NCBI GenBank assembly: GCA_035762345.1
Contig: DASTPE010000103.1
Span: 1-21,125 of the forward strand
Source: SCGC-AG-212-J23 sp035762345
Lineage (GTDB): Bacteria; Pseudomonadota; Gammaproteobacteria; Burkholderiales; SG8-39
Direction: 5' to 3'
DNA length: 21,125 bases
Shown in pieces: positions 6,821 to 14,873 of this stretch; position 1 is the first letter of the stretch; every line of letters begins with the position of its first letter. Both the position numbers and the translations under genes were made by a program. Under the pieces are notes generated by a model, which worked only from the letters and a program-made list of their open reading frames with translations, was not told where the DNA came from and searched no databases.

Positions 6821-8647
6821 ATGAACTGCCGAGCCGCTTTGCCTGCCTCGCCGATTCTCGAGTACCTGGAGTCGCTGCACGCTCGCTTCGTCGAGCTCAT
6901 GGACGGTCAGGTCGCGGACTACATTCCCGAGCTCTCACACGCCGATCCGGACTGGTTCGGCATCTGCATCGCTACCCGGGACGGGTTCGTCTACGAGGTG
7001 GGCGACTCGCGCCAGCCTTTCACGATCCAGTCGATTTCGAAGCCGTTCACCTACGGGCTAGTGCTGCAGGAACACGGAGAGGACAAGGTGCTGGCGAAGA
7101 TCGGCGTCGAACCCTCGGGGGACGCGTTCAACGCGATAAGCCTGCGGCCCCAAACTGGTGCGCCGTTGAATCCGTTGATCAATGCTGGTGCGATCGCGGC
7201 GTGCGGGCTCGTTCCCGGGGACACGGTCGAGGAGAAGAGCGCTCACGTGCTCGAAGCCTTTTCCCGCTATGCGGGCCGCGCCCTGGACGTCGACGAGCGC
7301 GTGTACGACTCGGAGAGCGCGACGGGGCATCGAAACCGGGCGATTGCCTGGATGCTGCGGAATTTCGAGATCCTCGCCGATGAGCCGGAGCCGACGCTCG
7401 AAACGTACTTCCGGCAGTGCTCCATTCGCGTCACCTGCCGGGACCTTGCCATCATGGGCGCGACGCTCGCCAACGGCGGCGTCAATCCTGTGTCCGGAAT
7501 CCGGGCGCTTTCCGAACATTACGTGGATAACGTGCTCTCGGTAATGGCGACGTGCGGCATGTACGACTTTTCCGGCGAATGGCTGTACCGGACCGGCTTG
7601 CCGGCGAAAAGCGGGGTCGGCGGCGGCATCCTGGCGGTGCAGCCGGGTCGCATCGGGATCGCCGTCTTTTCTCCGCGGCTCGATCCGCACGGTAACAGCG
7701 TCCGCGGCATCGCCGTGTGCCGCGCGCTCGCGGCGGACCTTGGCCTGCATCTCTTCGACGCTGCGCAGCCGGCCGCGCCGGCTGTGCGCCTCGCAACCAC
7801 ACGCCGCAAGATCGCCTCAAAGCAGCGTCGCCCGCCGGTCGCGGCCGAGCACCTGCGCAATGCGGGAAAGCGGCTGCGCCTGTATCAGCTGCAGGGCCCG
7901 CTTGCCTTCGCGACGATCGAGCCGCTGGTACGCGAGTTGATGGCGCGCGCGGTCGAGACCGAGTGCTTCATTGTCAATCTTCGGATGCTGCAGGCGATGG
8001 ATTCGGCCGCGACGCGGCTCCTTGCAGGCACGCGCCGGGAACTCGCCAGGCTGGGCAAGGTGCTGGTTTTTTCGGAAGCGAGCGCGTGGTGGCAGCGCCT
8101 CGTCGACGCCGGCGTGGAGCGCGACGCCATCTTCGCCGACGACGACTTCGCGCTTGAGTACGGGGAAAATCTGTTGCTCGCCCAGCGCTTCCGGGAGACG
8201 GCCTGGGAAGCCGAAATGCCGCTCGAAAAATGCGCGCTGTTCGCCGGCTTTGCAGCCGACGAGCTCGAGCGCCTCGAGCCCCTGCTCGCCAAACGGCGTT
8301 ATCAGCGAGGGCAGACCATCGTGGCAGCGGGTCAAAGCTCTGACGAGCTTTTCGTCATTACTCGCGGGTCCGCGATGGTCAGCATTCCGACCGAGGACGG
8401 CGTCACCCGGCTGGACTCGTTCGCCTCCGGCATGACCTTTGGCGACGTCGCCTTCATCGACTGCTCGCCGCGTTCGGCCAACGTAACTGCGCTCGGCGCG
8501 GTGGAGTGCCGCGTGCTGACGCGGGACGCCTTTGCCCGGCTCGATCACGAAGCGCCTGCGATCAAGATCCGGCTGTTGCAGAACCTCGCGTGCGGCATGA
8601 CGTCGATGCTGCGGCGCCTGAGCCGCGAGCTTGCCGCCCTGAAATAA
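6821..8647 (+). CDS. glsA: Glutaminase A fused to STAS and cyclic-nucleotide-binding domains
   Basis: The N-terminal part (about 10-312) is a serine-dependent glutaminase hydrolysing L-glutamine to glutamate and ammonia: SISK with Ser71/Lys74, PLNPLINAGAIA (115-126), the GMYDFSGEW segment (246-254) and SGVGGG (264-269). After a basic linker (about 320-350) comes a STAS-like domain (about 352-455, MDSAATRLL at the usual phospho-serine loop) and then a Crp-type nucleotide-binding domain (about 468-600) whose phosphate cassette reads FGDVAF...SPRSANV, close to the classical FGE...PR-A pattern. No helix-turn-helix follows, so the sensor probably regulates the enzyme rather than DNA. The ATG at 6821 is chosen; a TTG at 6794 would give nine more residues. 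Simple glutaminases are about 310 residues, so the fusion doubles the length. Confidence 0.92.
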   Translation: MNCRAALPASPILEYLESLHARFVELMDGQVADYIPELSHADPDWFGICIATRDGFVYEVGDSRQPFTIQSISKPFTYGLVLQEHGEDKVLAKIGVEPSGDAFNAISLRPQTGAPLNPLINAGAIAACGLVPGDTVEEKSAHVLEAFSRYAGRALDVDERVYDSESATGHRNRAIAWMLRNFEILADEPEPTLETYFRQCSIRVTCRDLAIMGATLANGGVNPVSGIRALSEHYVDNVLSVMATCGMYDFSGEWLYRTGLPAKSGVGGGILAVQPGRIGIAVFSPRLDPHGNSVRGIAVCRALAADLGLHLFDAAQPAAPAVRLATTRRKIASKQRRPPVAAEHLRNAGKRLRLYQLQGPLAFATIEPLVRELMARAVETECFIVNLRMLQAMDSAATRLLAGTRRELARLGKVLVFSEASAWWQRLVDAGVERDAIFADDDFALEYGENLLLAQRFRETAWEAEMPLEKCALFAGFAADELERLEPLLAKRRYQRGQTIVAAGQSSDELFVITRGSAMVSIPTEDGVTRLDSFASGMTFGDVAFIDCSPRSANVTALGAVECRVLTRDAFARLDHEAPAIKIRLLQNLACGMTSMLRRLSRELAALK

Positions 8648-8649
8648 GA

Positions 8650-8669
8650 AAGCCCGCTTGCGCGGGCTT
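8650..8669 (-). terminator. Intrinsic terminator, probably bidirectional, between glsA and the cold-shock gene
   Basis: A 7-bp GC-rich stem (AGCCCGC 8651-8657, GCGGGCT 8662-8668) with a TTGC tetraloop can be extended by one A-T pair. On the minus strand it is followed by TTCTTATTT, a good U-rich tail, so it should end the cold-shock mRNA; on the plus strand the tail TTCTCG is weaker but could serve glsA, whose stop codon is three bases upstream. Confidence 0.75.
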
Positions 8670-8689
8670 CTCGTGGTGCCGCGGGCTTG

Positions 8690-8893
8690 TTACAGGGGCT
8701 TGATGTTGTGCGCCTGGAGTCCCTTGGGTCCCCGCTTCACCTCGAATTCGACCTTCTGGCCTTCCTTCAGGGTCTTGAAGCCGGACATCTGGATCGCGGT
8801 GTGATGCGCGAACAGATCCTCGCCGCCCTCGCTCGGGGTGATGAAGCCGAAGCCCTTGGAATCATTGAACCACTTCACAGTACCGGTTGGCAT
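8690..8893 (-). CDS. Cold-shock domain protein (CspA family)
   Basis: This 67-residue single-domain protein is an RNA/ssDNA chaperone of the CspA family. RNP1 is KGFGFI (13-18) and RNP2 is DLFAHH (26-31). Most homologues have Phe at the last RNP2 position (LFAHF), where this protein has His31, one of the aromatic contacts for nucleic acid. The start is supported by AGAGGT upstream of the ATG on the minus strand. A long leader and an extended -10 promoter can be seen upstream, and an intrinsic terminator downstream, so it is most likely a single-gene transcript. Which csp paralogue it is cannot be decided. Confidence 0.95.
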   Translation of the reverse strand: MPTGTVKWFNDSKGFGFITPSEGGEDLFAHHTAIQMSGFKTLKEGQKVEFEVKRGPKGLQAHNIKPL

Positions 8894-9047
8894 TACGTGT
8901 TACCTCTACAAAGCTGCCGCGACAAATCCGGGCGCGACGAAGCCGGGCACGAAGAATCAAGAGTTGGAACTGACTGCCACTACCGACGCGCTGCTTGAGG
9001 CGGGCGAGGAGGGGACGGCAAATTCGCTGCTTGAAACACATCCTGCG
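8894..9047 (-). promoter_or_regulatory. Putative long 5' leader of the cold-shock gene
   Basis: If transcription starts about seven bases after the TATGAT at 9059-9054, the untranslated leader is roughly 150 bases, similar to the well-known long cspA leader of E. coli that switches structure with temperature. It holds a two-copy 15-base tandem repeat (8919-8948) and two copies of CGCTGCTTGA (8989-8998 and 9025-9034, as read on the plus strand). No E. coli-like cold box was recognised. The region also forms the upstream region of aceE on the other strand. Confidence 0.35.
8919..8948. repeat. Imperfect 15-bp tandem repeat (2 copies)
   Basis: GCGACAAATCCGGGC (8919-8933) is followed immediately by GCGACGAAGCCGGGC (8934-8948), differing at two positions. 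It sits in the gap between the cold-shock gene and aceE, within the putative cold-shock leader and close to its ribosome binding site. Confidence 0.7.
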
Positions 9048-9053
9048 CCGCGC

Positions 9054-9062
9054 ATCATAGCA
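9054..9062 (-). promoter_or_regulatory. Candidate extended -10 promoter for the cold-shock gene
   Basis: On the minus strand the sequence reads TGC-TATGAT, an extended -10 element with 5 of 6 matches to TATAAT. The expected -35 position is poor, as is usual for extended -10 promoters. It is the best promoter-like match in the 231-base gap between the divergent cold-shock and aceE genes. Confidence 0.4.
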
Positions 9063-9124
9063 CTATTTCCCTCAAGGACGGACCGGGATAGCGGCAAGGC
9101 CGACCGGGCTATTACCATGGCCGG

Positions 9125-11758
9125 ATGACCGACCTCGCCGATATCGTTTCCTCCGCGTTCTGGCGCGTCAATCCGCCGGACGCCGATCCCACCGAAACCC
9201 GCGAATGGCTCGAGGCATTCGACGCGCTCGTCGAAGCTGAAGGCCGGGAACGCGCCACGTTCCTTCTGCGCAAGCTCCTCGACCACGCCCGCGCGCGCCG
9301 CGTGCCGCTGCCGCCGGTGCTCAACACTCCGTACAAGAACTCTGTCGCGCTTGCGCATCAGCCGCAATTCCCGGGAAATCTCGAGCTCGAGAGCCGCATC
9401 TCCGCGATCGTGCGCTGGAACGCGCTCGCGATGGTCGTGCGCGCGAACCGGGCCCATCCGGAGCTTGGCGGTCACATTGCGAGCTACGCCTCGGCGGCGG
9501 ATCTCTTCGAGGTCGCCTTCAACCATTTTTTCCGGATCGACGACTTGGTGTACTTCCAGCCGCATTCGGCGCCCGGGGTGTATGCGAGGGCTTACTTGGA
9601 AGGCCGTCTAAGCGAAGCTCAGCTGGATCACTACAGGAGAGAAACCGGAGGCAAAGGTCTCTCCTCGTACTGCCATCCCTATCTCATGCCGCGGTTCTGG
9701 CAGTTTCCAACCGGCTCGATGGGCCTCGGTCCGATCAATGCCATCTACCAGGCCCGGTTCATGCGGTACCTCGAGAACAGGGGTTTGGTTCAAGAGGCGT
9801 CCAAGGGAAACAATCTCCGTAAAGTCTGGTGCTTCATCGGCGATGGCGAGATGGACGAGCCGGAGTCGCTCGCCGGGCTTTCGCTCGCTGCGCGCGAAGG
9901 CCTCGACAACCTGGTTTTCGTCGTCAATTGCAACCTGCAGCGGCTCGACGGCCCGGTGCGCGGCAACGGCTCGATTGTTCAGGAGCTCGAGGGCCTGTTC
10001 GCCGGCGCGGGGTGGAACGTGGTGAAGCTCCTCTGGGGCTCGGACTGGGACCCGCTTTTCGCGCGCGACGAGGACGGTATTCTTCTCAAGCGCCTGCACG
10101 AGACCGTGGACGGTGAGTTCCAGACCTATGCCGCGACCGACGGTCGCTTCAACCGCGAGCATTTCTTCAACAAGTACCCCGAGCTGCGCGAGCTCATCGC
10201 CGACATGAGCGACGACGACATCGACCGCCTGCGTCGCGGCGGGCACGACCCGGTGAAGATCTACGCCGCATACCACGCCGCCGCGCACCACAAGGGGCAG
10301 CCGACGGTGATTCTCGCCAAGACCAAGAAGGGTTACGGCATGGGTCACTGGGGCCAGGGCAAGATGGGTACCCATCAGCAGAAGAAGCTCGACGACGAGG
10401 CGCTGCGCGAGTTTCGCGACCGCTTCGCGCTGCCGCTCTCGGATAACGACGTTTCGCAGCTCCGTTTCTACCACCCCGGGCCCGCGAGCCCGGAGATCAA
10501 GTACCTGCTGGAGAAAAGACAACAGCTCGGCGGGTACCTGCCTGTAAGAAAGAGTGCTTCAGAAAAGCTCCCCGTGCCGGCCCTCACTGCGCCGGAACGC
10601 CCCCAATCGACCACTATGGTGTTCGTGCAGCTTCTGTCGCAGCTCCTCAAGGATGAGAAGCTCGGACCGCGCGTGGTGCCGATCGTCGCGGACGAGGCGC
10701 GCACCTTCGGCGTGCAGACGCTGTTCCGCCAGGTCGGCATTTACTCGGCGCTCGGCCAGCTCTACGAGCCCGAGGATCATGACGAGCTGCTTTACTACCG
10801 CGAGGCGAAGAACGGCCAGATCCTGGAGGAGGGCATTACCGAAGCGGGCGCGCTGTCCTCGTGGCTCGCGGCGGCGACCGCGTACTCCGCGCACGGCAAA
10901 CCGATGCTGCCGTTCTATATCTATTACTCGGTGTTCGGCTTTCAGCGCGTCGGCGACCTCATCTGGGCTTCGGCCGACTCGCGCGCGCGCGGCTTTCTCG
11001 TCGGCGGCACCGCGGGGCGCACCACGCTCGCCGGCGAAGGCCTGCAGCACCAGGACGGCTCCTCGCATCTGATCGCCGCGACCATTCCCAACTGCCGCGC
11101 CTACGACCCGTGCTTTGGCTACGAGCTCGCCGCGATCATCGAGGACGGCGCGCGCCGTATGCTGGAGACCCAGGAGGACGTTTTCTATTACCTCACCGTC
11201 GCGAACGAGAACTATCCGCACCCGGCGATGCCGGAAGGTGCGCGCGAAGGCATCTTGCGTGGTCTTTATTTGTTCAAGCAACACCCAAGACCAAAAGTCC
11301 AGCTGCTGGGCAGCGGGCCCATCCTGAGGGAAGCGATCGCGGCTGCCGAGCTGCTCGAGAAGGACTGGAGCATCGGCGCAAACGTCTGGAGCGTCACCTC
11401 GTTCACCGAGCTTGCCCGCGACGGCACGCGCGCCGAGCGCGCCCGGCGCTTCGGCCGCAAAGAGACAAGCTGGATCGAAGAATCTCTAAATTCGAGTGAA
11501 GGTCCTGTAGTTGCGGCGAGCGACTACGTTCGCGCAGTGCCCAACCTGATAAGCGGCTTGGTCAAGAAACCCTATACGGTGCTCGGCACGGATGGCTTTG
11601 GTCGCAGCGACACCCGTGCTGCGCTGCGCGCCTTCTTCGAGGTTGACGCCCGGCACATCGCCGTCGCCGCGCTCGCGGCCATCGACGAGCGCCGCGCGCG
11701 CGAAGCGATCGTTCGCTACGGCATCGACCCCGCTGCGCCGCCGCCCTGGTCCCGCTAA
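9125..11758 (+). CDS. aceE: Pyruvate dehydrogenase E1 component, homodimeric type
   Basis: AceE decarboxylates pyruvate with thiamine diphosphate and transfers the acetyl group to lipoyl-AceF, feeding acetyl-CoA into the TCA cycle. The 877-residue length agrees with E. coli AceE (887). The thiamine/Mg motif starts at GDGEMDEP (239-246) and ends at NCNLQRLDGP (about 268-277); other diagnostic segments are SYCHPYLMPRFWQFPTGSMG (about 180-199), GQGKMGTHQQKK, and VADEARTFG (about 521-529). The C-terminal transketolase-like domain is complete. The ATG at 9125 gives the normal N-terminus (TDLADIVSSAFWRVNPPDADPTE), although no strong ribosome binding site is visible. Unusually, no aceF or lpd follows; a convergent gene ends six bases after the stop. 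Confidence 0.96.
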   Translation: MTDLADIVSSAFWRVNPPDADPTETREWLEAFDALVEAEGRERATFLLRKLLDHARARRVPLPPVLNTPYKNSVALAHQPQFPGNLELESRISAIVRWNALAMVVRANRAHPELGGHIASYASAADLFEVAFNHFFRIDDLVYFQPHSAPGVYARAYLEGRLSEAQLDHYRRETGGKGLSSYCHPYLMPRFWQFPTGSMGLGPINAIYQARFMRYLENRGLVQEASKGNNLRKVWCFIGDGEMDEPESLAGLSLAAREGLDNLVFVVNCNLQRLDGPVRGNGSIVQELEGLFAGAGWNVVKLLWGSDWDPLFARDEDGILLKRLHETVDGEFQTYAATDGRFNREHFFNKYPELRELIADMSDDDIDRLRRGGHDPVKIYAAYHAAAHHKGQPTVILAKTKKGYGMGHWGQGKMGTHQQKKLDDEALREFRDRFALPLSDNDVSQLRFYHPGPASPEIKYLLEKRQQLGGYLPVRKSASEKLPVPALTAPERPQSTTMVFVQLLSQLLKDEKLGPRVVPIVADEARTFGVQTLFRQVGIYSALGQLYEPEDHDELLYYREAKNGQILEEGITEAGALSSWLAAATAYSAHGKPMLPFYIYYSVFGFQRVGDLIWASADSRARGFLVGGTAGRTTLAGEGLQHQDGSSHLIAATIPNCRAYDPCFGYELAAIIEDGARRMLETQEDVFYYLTVANENYPHPAMPEGAREGILRGLYLFKQHPRPKVQLLGSGPILREAIAAAELLEKDWSIGANVWSVTSFTELARDGTRAERARRFGRKETSWIEESLNSSEGPVVAASDYVRAVPNLISGLVKKPYTVLGTDGFGRSDTRAALRAFFEVDARHIAVAALAAIDERRAREAIVRYGIDPAAPPPWSR

Positions 11759-11764
11759 GGCGAG

Positions 11765-12166
11765 CTAGTAAGGGGTTTGCTGCGGTATGGGATCGACCAG
11801 CGTGCGCGGCCGGCTCGGCGGCGTGATCGCCCGCGGCTCGTTCTCGGGCGCGGGCGGCGCGCGCACCACCGGCGGCGGCAGAACGAGGACGCGCTCATCG
11901 GCCATGCGCTGGCGCTCGTAGGGCTTGAGCTCGCGCGCGACGCGCGGGTCGGGGTCGAGCGGGCGGCCGGCGTCGCGCAGCTGCTCGGAGTGAAGCTGCT
12001 CCAGGCGCGTGGTATCGGCGCCGCGCACTTTCGCGGCGAACTCCGCCGATTGCTGGTCGCGCTGGATCAGCGCGCGCTGGATCTCCTGCTCCTGCGCGAA
12101 AGCGCTGAATGCCGCTGCCGTGAGGGCAAGCCCGAGAACGCGCTTCGCTCGACCGATCGACGCCAT
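11765..12166 (-). CDS. Small secreted Gln/Pro-rich protein, function unknown
   Basis: The 133-residue product has a signal peptide (basic 5-9, hydrophobic 10-23, AFA just before Gln25), a charged, Gln-rich, probably helical middle (about 25-90, EQEIQRALIQRDQQSAEFAA) and a disordered Pro-rich tail (about 95-133). I recognise no domain. It starts 36 bases after the SDR stop on the same strand and so is probably the last gene of the EamA-fadH-SDR unit. Its stop lies six bases from the convergent aceE stop, leaving no room for a separate terminator. Because it keeps a well-formed signal peptide and start, it is likely a real gene rather than a shadow frame. Confidence 0.7.
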   Translation of the reverse strand: MASIGRAKRVLGLALTAAAFSAFAQEQEIQRALIQRDQQSAEFAAKVRGADTTRLEQLHSEQLRDAGRPLDPDPRVARELKPYERQRMADERVLVLPPPVVRAPPAPENEPRAITPPSRPRTLVDPIPQQTPY

Positions 12167-12202
12167 GTGCCGATGCTAGCACGCAGCGAAAAGAATGCTC
12201 CA

Positions 12203-12865
12203 TTAGAAGCGCTCGGCCCAGGGGCGCAGATCCGCTTCGAAGGTCCACGCCGAGCGCGGCTGCGCGTGGAGCTGCCAGAAGAGCTCGGCGATCGCATCGG
12301 TGGCGAGCAGGCCGTCTTCGGGCAGGCTCTTCACGTGGTCAGCCATGCGCTCGCGCGAGCGGCGGTTGTCGATCACGCCGTCGATCACGACGTGCGCGAC
12401 GTGGATGTTCTTCGGTCCGAGCTCGCGCGCCATCGACTGCGCCACCTGGCGCAGACCTCCTTTCGCGGCGGCGAATGCAGCGAACTGCGCCGAACCGCGC
12501 ACCGAGGCCGTGGCGCCGGTGAACAGGATCGTGCCCCTGCCGCGCGGGGTCATGCGCCGCGCAGCCTCGCGCCCGAAAAGAAATCCGGCATAGCAGCCCA
12601 GGCGCCATACCTTTTCGAACATGTCGGCAGGCGTCTCCAGGATCGAGGCGCGGAAGTTCGCGCCGGCATTGAAGATCGCGACCTCCACCGCGCCGCGCTT
12701 TTCGACGCGGTCGAAGAGCTCGATCACCTGCGCTTCCTCGCGCAGGTCCGCCTTTTCGCCTTGCGTCCTTGAAGAGAGGACCACTTCGAGGCCGCCTTTG
12801 GCGAAGCGCCGGCCGAGCGCTGCACCCAGTCCTTCGCCCGCCCCGCCGATGAGCGCGATGTTCAT
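12203..12865 (-). CDS. SDR-fold protein lacking the catalytic Ser and Tyr
   Basis: The 220-residue product has the short-chain dehydrogenase Rossmann fold: the nucleotide loop GGAGEGLG (7-14) and NAGAN (66-70). In place of the usual SS...YxxxK signature it reads TGATAS (116-121) and FAAAK (131-135): the catalytic Ser position is Ala118 and the Tyr position is Phe131, with only Lys135 kept. The sequence FTGATASVRGSAQFAAFAAAK-like pattern and the following MARELGPKNIHVAHVVIDG recall a proteobacterial SDR subgroup that I believe shares these changes. It may bind NAD(P) or acyl substrates without classical SDR chemistry, or use different residues. The start overlaps the fadH stop by ATGA, implying translational coupling and a link to unsaturated fatty-acid oxidation. 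Confidence 0.85.
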   Translation of the reverse strand: MNIALIGGAGEGLGAALGRRFAKGGLEVVLSSRTQGEKADLREEAQVIELFDRVEKRGAVEVAIFNAGANFRASILETPADMFEKVWRLGCYAGFLFGREAARRMTPRGRGTILFTGATASVRGSAQFAAFAAAKGGLRQVAQSMARELGPKNIHVAHVVIDGVIDNRRSRERMADHVKSLPEDGLLATDAIAELFWQLHAQPRSAWTFEADLRPWAERF

Positions 12866-14835
12866 AGCTCGGCCGCCAGCTCCGCGCCCTCGAGCATCGC
12901 GCGCTTCGCGTCGAGCTCGGTCGCTTCGCGGGCCCCCCCAATGATGTGGTTTCCTTGGACTGCTTTGTTCGGTTCCTGTCCCGCGCAGACGATCACGGTA
13001 TCGGCAGGCACGAGCATCTCCTTTCCATCCACGGTGATGTGCACGCCCGCAGCATCGATGCGGCGGTACTCGACGCCCTTCAGCATGCGTACGCCGTGGC
13101 GCGCGAGCTCGGTGCGGTGGACCCAGCCTGTAGTGCGGCCCAACGTGTGGCCGAAGGGCGTGTGCGAGCGCTTGAGCATGGTGATCCGGAATTGCGGTTC
13201 TTCGAAGGCAGGGGAGCCGATCTTACCTTCGGGCGAGATGCCCCAGTGCTCCGCGAACGCCGCGGGATCCAGGGGAGCGCGGCTGCCGCGCTCGAGAAGG
13301 TAGAGCGCGACATCGAAGCCGATTCCGCCCATGCCAAGGATGACGACATTGCGGCCCGGCTCCACCCGACCGGTGAGCACGTCCACATAGCTTGCTACGT
13401 TCGGACCATCGATCCCGGGAATCGGCGGCGTGCGCGGGTCGACGCCGGTCGCAACAACGACCTCGTCGAAATGGCGCAGCTCGTTTTCCGAGGGGGTTCT
13501 TCGGAGCAAAACCTTCACCCCGGCGCGCTTAAGGCGCTCGGAGAAGTAGGCGATCGATTCTCCGAACTCCTGCTTCCCGGGAATGACCTTCGCAAGGTTG
13601 AATTGGCCGCCGAGCTGCGCGCCTTTCTCGTAAAGCGTGACCGCGTGGCCGCGCTCGGCGGCGTTTGCAGCACACGAGAGACCCGCAGGCCCGCCTCCGA
13701 TTACGGCGACGCTCTTAAATTTGTTCGGTTTCCTAAAGACCAGCTTGGTTTCTCGCCCCGCTCTTGGATTCACCACGCAACTCGCCGGCTGGCCGATGAA
13801 GTAGTGATCGAGGCAGGCCTGGTTGCAGGCGATGCAGATGTTGATGCCGGCGCGGTCGCCGGCGCGCGCCTTGTTGGCGAAGTCGGCGTCGGCGAGCATC
13901 GCTCGTGCCGCCGAAACCATGTCGGCGTCGCCGCGCGCGATGATCGCCTCGGCGACTTCCGGCGCGTTGATGCGGTTCGACGCCGCGACCGGAATGCGCA
14001 CCGCCTGCTTGATCCGCCGCGTTGCCCAGGCGAAGGCGCCGCGCGGCACGGCCTGTGCGATTGTCGGGATGCGCGCCTCGTGCCACCCGATCCCGGTGTT
14101 GAGGATCGTGGCCCCGGCTGCTTCTATTTCCCGCGAAAGCGTTTCAGTTTCCTTGGGTTCAAGACCGCCCTCGACCAGATCGAGCGCGGAGATGCGGTAG
14201 ACGATGATGAAATCGCGGCCGGCGGCGGCGCGCGTGCGCCGCACGACCTCGACCGCGAAACGCATGCGGTTCTCGAGCGCTCCGCCCCAGTCGTCCTTGC
14301 GTTGGTTGGTGCGCGGCGCAAGGAACTGGGTGAGGAGGTAGCCTTCCGATCCCATCACTTCGACGCCGTCGTAGCCCGCCTCGCGCGCGAGCGCGGCGGC
14401 GCGCGCGAAGTCGTCGATCGTGGCCTCGATCTCGTGCGGCGGCATCTCGCGCGGGATGTGCGGATTGATCGGCGATTTGATGGCCGAGGGCGCGACGATG
14501 CGCTCGTGGAAGCCGTAGCGTCCCGAATGCAGGAGCTGCAGTACGACACGGCCGCCCGCGTCGTGCACTGCGCGCGGGATGATCCTGTGTTTTCCCACAT
14601 CTTCGGCCGTCGAGAATTCGGCTCGGTGCGCACTGAGGTTGCCCGCCTCGTTAGGCGAGAAACCACCGGTGACGATCAGCGCCGCGCCGCCTTTCGCACG
14701 CTCGGCGTAGAAGGCCGCGAGCCGCTCCATGCCGTCGGGCCGCGTCTCGAGGCCCGTGTGCATCGAACCCATGATGATGCGGTTGGGGAGCACTGCGACG
14801 CCAAGGTCCAGCGCCTGAAAAAGGTTGGGGTACAT
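12862..14835 (-). CDS. fadH: NADPH-dependent 2,4-dienoyl-CoA reductase
   Basis: FadH reduces 2,4-dienoyl-CoA intermediates so that polyunsaturated fatty acids with even-position double bonds can pass through beta-oxidation. The 657 residues (E. coli 672) contain the FMN-binding TIM barrel of the old yellow enzyme type, with active-site Tyr166 and His252; a [4Fe-4S] site with Cys334, Cys337, Cys341 and Cys353; and the C-terminal FAD/NADPH domains beginning with VAVIGGGPAG (about 376-385) and a second nucleotide loop VVILGMGGIGFD. All redox centres therefore look intact. It lies between an EamA transporter (38 bases upstream) and the overlapping SDR gene, apparently in one transcription unit. 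Confidence 0.95.
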   Translation of the reverse strand: MYPNLFQALDLGVAVLPNRIIMGSMHTGLETRPDGMERLAAFYAERAKGGAALIVTGGFSPNEAGNLSAHRAEFSTAEDVGKHRIIPRAVHDAGGRVVLQLLHSGRYGFHERIVAPSAIKSPINPHIPREMPPHEIEATIDDFARAAALAREAGYDGVEVMGSEGYLLTQFLAPRTNQRKDDWGGALENRMRFAVEVVRRTRAAAGRDFIIVYRISALDLVEGGLEPKETETLSREIEAAGATILNTGIGWHEARIPTIAQAVPRGAFAWATRRIKQAVRIPVAASNRINAPEVAEAIIARGDADMVSAARAMLADADFANKARAGDRAGINICIACNQACLDHYFIGQPASCVVNPRAGRETKLVFRKPNKFKSVAVIGGGPAGLSCAANAAERGHAVTLYEKGAQLGGQFNLAKVIPGKQEFGESIAYFSERLKRAGVKVLLRRTPSENELRHFDEVVVATGVDPRTPPIPGIDGPNVASYVDVLTGRVEPGRNVVILGMGGIGFDVALYLLERGSRAPLDPAAFAEHWGISPEGKIGSPAFEEPQFRITMLKRSHTPFGHTLGRTTGWVHRTELARHGVRMLKGVEYRRIDAAGVHITVDGKEMLVPADTVIVCAGQEPNKAVQGNHIIGGAREATELDAKRAMLEGAELAAEL

Positions 14836-14873
14836 GGAGCGAAATCGGCTCAGACGAGGCTCTTACCGCGATT

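Noticed and set aside
6637..6900. Minus-strand open frame across the tRNA region
   Set aside because: It is read through the tRNA-Thr gene and the glsA start; its peptide is a translation of tRNA sequence.
9031..9059. TTGAAA as -35 of an aceE promoter
   Set aside because: The -35-like match is good, but no acceptable -10 occurs 16-18 bases downstream on the plus strand.
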